Assembly (NCBI RefSeq): GCF_023208195.1
Contig: NZ_CP060034.1
Coordinates: forward strand, 1,240,001-1,304,000
Length of the DNA: 64,000 bases
Reading direction: 5' to 3'
From: Nocardioides sp. InS609-2
GTDB taxonomy: Bacteria; Actinomycetota; Actinomycetes; Propionibacteriales; Nocardioidaceae
The notes beneath the pieces are model-generated. The model was given only the letters and a program-made list of their open reading frames with translations, did not search any database and was not told where the DNA came from. This document shows positions 59,917 through 64,000 of this stretch, piece by piece (the stretch's first letter is position 1; each line of letters begins with the position of its first letter). The translations under genes and the position numbers were made by a program.

Positions 59917-61209
59917 GTGACGCACTCGACGGCTCTGCTCACCGACCACTACGAGCTCACCATGCTCCAGGCCGCACTGCACGCCGGCACCGCCGAACGC
60001 CGCTCCGTGTTCGAGCTGTTCCCGCGCCGCCTCCCCGAGGGTCGCCGGTACGGCGTCGTCGCCGGCGTCGGCCGCGCCCTCGACGCGTTCGAGGGCTTCC
60101 GCTTCGACGACGAGGTGCTCGGTGTCCTCGACGAGGGCCGGGTCGTCGACGAGCAGACGCTGGCCTGGCTCGCCGACTACGAGTTCACTGGCGACATCTG
60201 GGGGTACGCCGAGGGGGAGGTCTACCTTCCCTACTCACCGCTGCTCGTGGTCGAGTCGACGTTCGCCGAGGCGGTGCTCCTCGAGACGCTGTTCCTCTCC
60301 ATCTACAACCACGACTCCGCGATCGCCTCCGCCGCCTCGCGCATGACGCAGGCCGCCGGCGGACGGCCGTGCATCGAGATGGGCTCGCGTCGTACCCACG
60401 AGCAGGCGGCGGTGGCGGCCGCGCGGGCGGCGTACATCTGTGGCTTCGAGGCGACCTCCAACCTCGCCGCACGCCAGCGGTACGGCGTCCCGACGCGGGG
60501 CACGTCGGCGCACTCGTTCACACTCCTGCACGACTCCGAGAAGGACGCCTTCACCGCCCAGGTGGAGTCCCTCGGCCGGGGTACGACGCTGCTCGTCGAC
60601 ACCTACGACATCGCCGAAGCCGTGCGACTCGGTGTGGAGATCGCCGGGCCCGAGCTGGGCGCCGTACGCATCGACTCGGGCGACCTCGGCGTGCTTGCAC
60701 ATCAGGTGCGGGCGCAGCTCGACAGCCTCGGCGCGACGAGCACCCGGATCACCGTGACCAGCGACCTCGACGAGTTCGCCATCGCGGCGCTGGCCGCGGC
60801 TCCCGTCGACGGGTATGGCGTCGGCACCCAGCTGGTCGTCGGCTCCGGCCACCCGACCTGCGGGTTCGTCTACAAGCTCGTGTCGCGCGAGGGCGACCGC
60901 GGCGAGATGGTGTCGGTGGCCAAGAAGAGCAAGGACAAGTTCTCGATCGGCGGCCGCAAGTACGCCCTCCGGCGGCGCAACAGCCACGGCGTCGCGGAGG
61001 CCGAGGTCGTGGGCATCGGCACTCCCCCCGTCGACGACGGCGACGACCGCTCGCTGCTGGTGCCGCTGATCGCCGATGGTGAGGTCGTTGGCCGCGAGCC
61101 GCTCGACGACGCCCGCGACCGGCACGCCGCCGCGCGCGCGGAGCTGCCGCTGGCCGCCCAGCAGATGAGCAAGGGCGAGGCGGTCATCCCGACGATCCAC
61201 CAGGAGTGA
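59917..61209 (+). CDS. pncB: Nicotinate phosphoribosyltransferase
   Basis: 430 aa, GTG 59917. [18 protein letters not shown], phospho-His region [22 protein letters not shown] and the nucleotide site near GVGTQLVV. Converts nicotinate to NaMN. Followed nearby by nicotinamidase, forming an NAD salvage pair. Confidence 0.95.
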   Translation: MTHSTALLTDHYELTMLQAALHAGTAERRSVFELFPRRLPEGRRYGVVAGVGRALDAFEGFRFDDEVLGVLDEGRVVDEQTLAWLADYEFTGDIWGYAEGEVYLPYSPLLVVESTFAEAVLLETLFLSIYNHDSAIASAASRMTQAAGGRPCIEMGSRRTHEQAAVAAARAAYICGFEATSNLAARQRYGVPTRGTSAHSFTLLHDSEKDAFTAQVESLGRGTTLLVDTYDIAEAVRLGVEIAGPELGAVRIDSGDLGVLAHQVRAQLDSLGATSTRITVTSDLDEFAIAALAAAPVDGYGVGTQLVVGSGHPTCGFVYKLVSREGDRGEMVSVAKKSKDKFSIGGRKYALRRRNSHGVAEAEVVGIGTPPVDDGDDRSLLVPLIADGEVVGREPLDDARDRHAAARAELPLAAQQMSKGEAVIPTIHQE

Positions 61210-61226
61210 CGCGTCAGCTCGATTTC

Positions 61227-61604
61227 CTAGGTCCAGGTGACGGCGTGCTCCTCGAAGTCGGCGCCGGTCTGCACCGGGACCACGCAGAAGACCAGCCCGC
61301 CGGGGTCGGTGAGGATGACGTAGCCCGCACGGTCCTCGACAACGGTCGCGCCGAGCGCCACGACACGGGCCACCTCGGCGCGTACGTCGTCGGTCTCGAT
61401 ATCGAGGTGGATGCGGGCCGTCGTGTCGTCGCCCAGGCGCTGGGCCTCGAGCTTGACTCCGCCGGGCAGCACGGTGACCGACGAATAGGTCTCGTCCTCC
61501 GGTGCGAGGGTCGAGCCCGAGGCCGACGCCCAGAAGGCGCTCGCCGCGTCGTACGACGAAGCGGGGTGGTCGATCAGGACGACCCCGATGCGGCTGCGAT
61601 GCAT
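61227..61604 (-). CDS. VOC-family protein (glyoxalase/bleomycin resistance fold)
   Basis: 125 aa, ATG at 61602-61604. Two beta-alpha-beta modules: VVLIDHPASSYDAASAFWAS, RIHLDIETDDV and GYVILTDPGGLVFCVVPVQ. Enzymatic role unknown. Divergent from pncA, each with its own -10 box in the 53-bp gap. Confidence 0.85.
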   Translation of the reverse strand: MHRSRIGVVLIDHPASSYDAASAFWASASGSTLAPEDETYSSVTVLPGGVKLEAQRLGDDTTARIHLDIETDDVRAEVARVVALGATVVEDRAGYVILTDPGGLVFCVVPVQTGADFEEHAVTWT

Positions 61605-61611
61605 GGCGGCG

Positions 61612-61617
61612 ACCCTA
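61612..61617 (-). promoter_or_regulatory. -10 box TAGGGT for the VOC gene (leaderless type)
   Basis: TAGGGT on the minus strand, 7 nt before the ATG. Confidence 0.5.
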
Positions 61618-61645
61618 CGCCGACGGACCGCCCCGCCACTCTGGG

Positions 61646-61651
61646 TAACCT
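61646..61651 (+). promoter_or_regulatory. -10 box TAACCT for pncA (leaderless type)
   Basis: TAACCT, 6 nt before ATG 61658. Confidence 0.5.
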
Positions 61652-61657
61652 CGACCC

Positions 61658-62230
61658 ATGCGTGCCCTGATCGTCGTCGACGTGCAGAACGACTTCTGCG
61701 AGGGCGGATCACTGCCGGTCCAGGGCGGCGCGCGCGTCGCGGCCGACATCGCGGCCATGCTCCACGAGCGGACGCAGCAGGCTCCAGAGGCCGCCCCCTA
61801 CGCCCACGTCGTGGCCACCAAGGACCACCACATCGACCCGGGCGACCACTGGTCGTCGAACCCCGACTTCAAGGACTCCTGGCCGGTGCACTGCCGGGTC
61901 GGCACCGAGGGCGTGGCCTTCCACCCCAACCTCGACCCGCAACCGTTCGACGCGGTCTTCCTCAAGGGCGAGCACGCCGCGGCGTACAGCGGGTTCGAGG
62001 GGCGCACGGCCGACGGCACGACGCTGACCGACTGGCTACGGGAGCGCGGCGTCACCGATGTGGACGTGTGCGGCATCGCCACCGATCACTGTGTCCGGGC
62101 CACGGCGCTCGACGCCGTCGCCGCGGGGTTCTCGGCCCGGTTGCTGTCCGACCTGTGCGCAGGCGTGGCCCCCGAAACCACCGAGACCGCGCTGGCCGAG
62201 ATGGCGAACGCGGGAGTCACCCTTGGCTGA
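61658..62230 (+). CDS. pncA: Nicotinamidase
   Basis: 190 aa, ATG 61658. Catalytic D8 (IVVDVQNDF), Lys in FLKGEH and Cys in GIATDHCVRATA; metal His residues in TKDHHIDPGDHW. Also the pyrazinamidase fold. Works with PncB in NAD salvage. Confidence 0.95.
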   Translation: MRALIVVDVQNDFCEGGSLPVQGGARVAADIAAMLHERTQQAPEAAPYAHVVATKDHHIDPGDHWSSNPDFKDSWPVHCRVGTEGVAFHPNLDPQPFDAVFLKGEHAAAYSGFEGRTADGTTLTDWLRERGVTDVDVCGIATDHCVRATALDAVAAGFSARLLSDLCAGVAPETTETALAEMANAGVTLG

Positions 62231-62993
62231 CCTCGATCGCCTGCTCGACGACGGCGTCCTGTGGCTCGTGCTGAACCGACCCGACGTGGGCAACGCACTC
62301 GACGACAGCCTCTCCGACCACCTCACGGTCGAGCTCGAGGACGCCCAGGCCCACGAAGAGATCCGGGTCATCGTGGTGACCGGCACGGGTGCGGCGTTCT
62401 GCACCGGCGCCGACATCAGTGGCGTCGACGCCCACGAGCGCTTCGACGTCACCGCACTGGACCGGGCCAACCGCATCATCCGCGCCATCATCCACCTCGA
62501 CAAGCCGGTGGTCGCGGCCGTCAACGGCGTCGCCGCCGGAGTGGGTGCGAGCATCGCCTTCGCCGCCGACCTCGCGGTCACCACCGAGTCGGCCAGCTTC
62601 GTGCTGGCGTTCAGCCGAATCGGCCTGATGCCCGACGGTGGCTCGTCCGCGACGGTCGCTGCCGCCGCCGGCCGGAGCCGCGCCATGCGGATGGCCCTGC
62701 TGGGGGAAGCACTGCCCGCACACGACGCGTACGCCGCGGGGCTGGTGAGCCACGTCGTACCCGATGCCGACTTCGAGGAGGCCGTCATCGACATCGCCAA
62801 ACGCCTCGCCGCGGGCCCTCCCCTGGCCTTCGCAGCGACCAAGAAGGCCATCAACGCGGCCACGCTGGCCCACCTCGAGGACGCCCTCGAACGTGAGCGC
62901 ACGGGCCAGGCGATCCTGCTGCGCACCGACGACGCCGCGGAGGGCATGGCGGCTTTCTCCGAAAGACGCCGACCCGACTTCCACGGACTGTGA
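62223..62993 (+). CDS. Enoyl-CoA hydratase/isomerase family protein
   Basis: 256 aa. TTG 62223 is chosen: GGGAG lies 6 nt upstream and no ATG or GTG in frame fits; it overlaps pncA by 8 nt. Crotonase fold: NRPDVGNALDD, GAAFCTGADISG (oxyanion hole), NGVAAGVGASIAFAADLAV, FSRIGLMPDGGSSATVA. Acts on an acyl-CoA; exact substrate unknown. Confidence 0.88.
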   Translation: MADLDRLLDDGVLWLVLNRPDVGNALDDSLSDHLTVELEDAQAHEEIRVIVVTGTGAAFCTGADISGVDAHERFDVTALDRANRIIRAIIHLDKPVVAAVNGVAAGVGASIAFAADLAVTTESASFVLAFSRIGLMPDGGSSATVAAAAGRSRAMRMALLGEALPAHDAYAAGLVSHVVPDADFEEAVIDIAKRLAAGPPLAFAATKKAINAATLAHLEDALERERTGQAILLRTDDAAEGMAAFSERRRPDFHGL

Positions 62994-63004
62994 TCTGGCA
63001 CATA

Positions 63005-63010
63005 TAGGGT
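63005..63010 (+). promoter_or_regulatory. -10 box TAGGGT for the ABC transporter operon (leaderless type)
   Basis: TAGGGT in TATAGGGT, 6 nt before ATG 63017. Confidence 0.5.
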
Positions 63011-63016
63011 GCCCCC

Positions 63017-63799
63017 ATGAAGCGCACTCTGACGGCGGTAACCGCCTCCCTCCTTGCCCTCTCGCTCGCCGGTTGCGGCTCCGACGACTCCGGTAAATCC
63101 GCCTCCGGCGTACCCGTCATCGCCTCCGGCAAGCTGACTGTCTGCTCCGACGTCCCCTACCCCCCGTTCGAGGACTTCGACGACACCTCCGACTCGGGCT
63201 TCAAGGGCTTCGACATCGACGTGGTCCAGGCCATCGCTGACGGCCTCGACCTCGAGCTGTCGGTCCAGGACTCCTCCTTCGACGCCCTCCAGAGCGGCCA
63301 GGCCCTCAACGCCGGCCAGTGCGACATGGCCGCGAGCGCGATGACCATCACCGACGACCGCAAGAAGGCGCTCGACTTCTCCGAGGGCTACTACGACTCC
63401 GAGCAGTCGCTGCTGGTGCCCGAGGGGTCCGACATCGCCGACATCGCGGGCCTCGCCGGCAAGAAGGTGGGCGTCCAGCAGGGCACCACCGGCAAGTCCT
63501 ACACCGAGGAGAACGCTCCTGACGCCGAGATCGTCACGTTCCCCTCCGACGCGGAGATGTTCCAGGCCATCAAGGCCGGTCAGGTCGACGCCCTGCTGCA
63601 GGACCTCCCGGTCAACCTCGACCACGAGAAGGGCGGCGGCTTCACCGTCGTCGAGACCTACAAGACCGACGAGCAGTACGGCCTCGCGATGAAGAAGGGC
63701 AGCAAGCTCGTCGACTCCGTCAACGAGCAGCTCACCACTATGCGCGACGACGGCTCGTACGACGAGATCTACAACACCTACTTCGCCACGTCGGAGTGA
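63017..63799 (+). CDS. Amino-acid ABC transporter substrate-binding lipoprotein
   Basis: 260 aa, ATG 63017. Lipobox LSLAGC (Cys near residue 20). SBP_bac_3 fold: LTVCSDVPYPPFEDF, KGFDIDVVQAIADGL, CDMAASAMTITDDRKK and GVQQGTTGKSY. Captures a polar amino acid outside the membrane. Coupled by TGATG overlap to the permease gene. Confidence 0.93.
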   Translation: MKRTLTAVTASLLALSLAGCGSDDSGKSASGVPVIASGKLTVCSDVPYPPFEDFDDTSDSGFKGFDIDVVQAIADGLDLELSVQDSSFDALQSGQALNAGQCDMAASAMTITDDRKKALDFSEGYYDSEQSLLVPEGSDIADIAGLAGKKVGVQQGTTGKSYTEENAPDAEIVTFPSDAEMFQAIKAGQVDALLQDLPVNLDHEKGGGFTVVETYKTDEQYGLAMKKGSKLVDSVNEQLTTMRDDGSYDEIYNTYFATSE

Positions 63800-64000
63800 T
63801 GAAGCGTTCGACGCGGCGGCGCCTCACTCAGGGCGTCCTGTACGCCGTCCTGCTGGGGCTGCTGCTTGCCCTGGTGTTCGCCGCCGACTGGCAGAACATC
63901 AAGGCGCAGTTCTTTGCGAAGGCAGGATTCGGCTCGTGGGACGCTTGGCGGCCGCTGATCACGGTCGGTGCCAAGAACACGCTCATCTACACGGCGATCG
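63799..64000 (+). CDS. Amino-acid ABC transporter permease, N-terminal part
   Basis: ATG 63799, runs off the window after 67 codons. One membrane helix (VLYAVLLGLLLALVFAA), then WRPLITVGAKNTLIYTAI, the start of a HisM/GlnP-type permease. Partner of the preceding binding protein. Confidence 0.88.
   Translation, partial: MKRSTRRRLTQGVLYAVLLGLLLALVFAADWQNIKAQFFAKAGFGSWDAWRPLITVGAKNTLIYTAI

Overview
The window is high-G+C actinobacterial DNA. WhiB-like, CysO/Mec/CysM, DUF3152 and DUF2017 proteins, many GTG starts and many leaderless-type promoters all point to the Actinomycetia. The protein flavour suggests a Nocardioides-like relative, which is an inference. It has two parts: the late half of a siphovirus-type prophage (1 to about 27.7 kb) and core chromosome (27.7 to 64 kb).

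Prophage. The plus-strand late operon opens inside the portal gene. It continues with a MuF-type minor head protein carrying a C-terminal probable ADP-ribosyltransferase, a protease with a nested scaffold, capsid cement, major capsid protein, an HNH endonuclease bracketed by hairpins, head-tail connectors, major tail protein, and tail chaperones with a CCCAAAA -1 frameshift site. Then come tape measure, distal tail, hub and fibre proteins. The distal cassette holds membrane and coiled-coil proteins, a WhiB-like protein, an M15 endolysin, a secreted beta-helix protein, a two-helix holin candidate and more fibre proteins, one with nineteen 20-residue repeats. A strong terminator at 27038-27073 and one small gene follow. 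The right attachment site is marked by the 3' half of a tRNA-Arg(UCU) at 27637-27683. Terminase, integrase, repressor and replication genes are not in the window.

Chromosome. 28.0-29.9 kb is an arsenic cassette (arsI-like gene divergent from arsR, MIP channel, arsC). 30.2-38 kb carries adenosine deaminase, a MauE/thioredoxin pair, oligoribonuclease, tRNA-His, a sensor kinase, a PYROXD2-like oxidoreductase and tRNA-Lys. 37.6-39.1 kb is a stress cluster (Hsp20, MerR/HspR-like regulator, GroES-like protein) with a clear palindromic operator. 39.1-41.5 kb is an ECF metal transporter preceded by a TTGCAA-N5-TTGCAA box that matches the Nur consensus, so it is probably a nickel importer. 42.2 kb holds tRNA-Leu and a decayed BASS transporter.

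From 42.8 to 61.2 kb the backbone order rdgB, rph, Rv1339-like hydrolase, murI, cysM, cysO, mec, DUF2017, clpS, pncB matches the Mycobacterium tuberculosis Rv1330c-Rv1341 neighbourhood. It is interrupted here by an ABC exporter, a two-component system, an Otr(A)-like GTPase, a phosphodiesterase, a DUF3152 protein, a NYN protein, a broken DUF559-like gene, an MFS transporter and a Nudix protein. The window ends with pncA, an enoyl-CoA hydratase and the start of an amino-acid ABC transporter.
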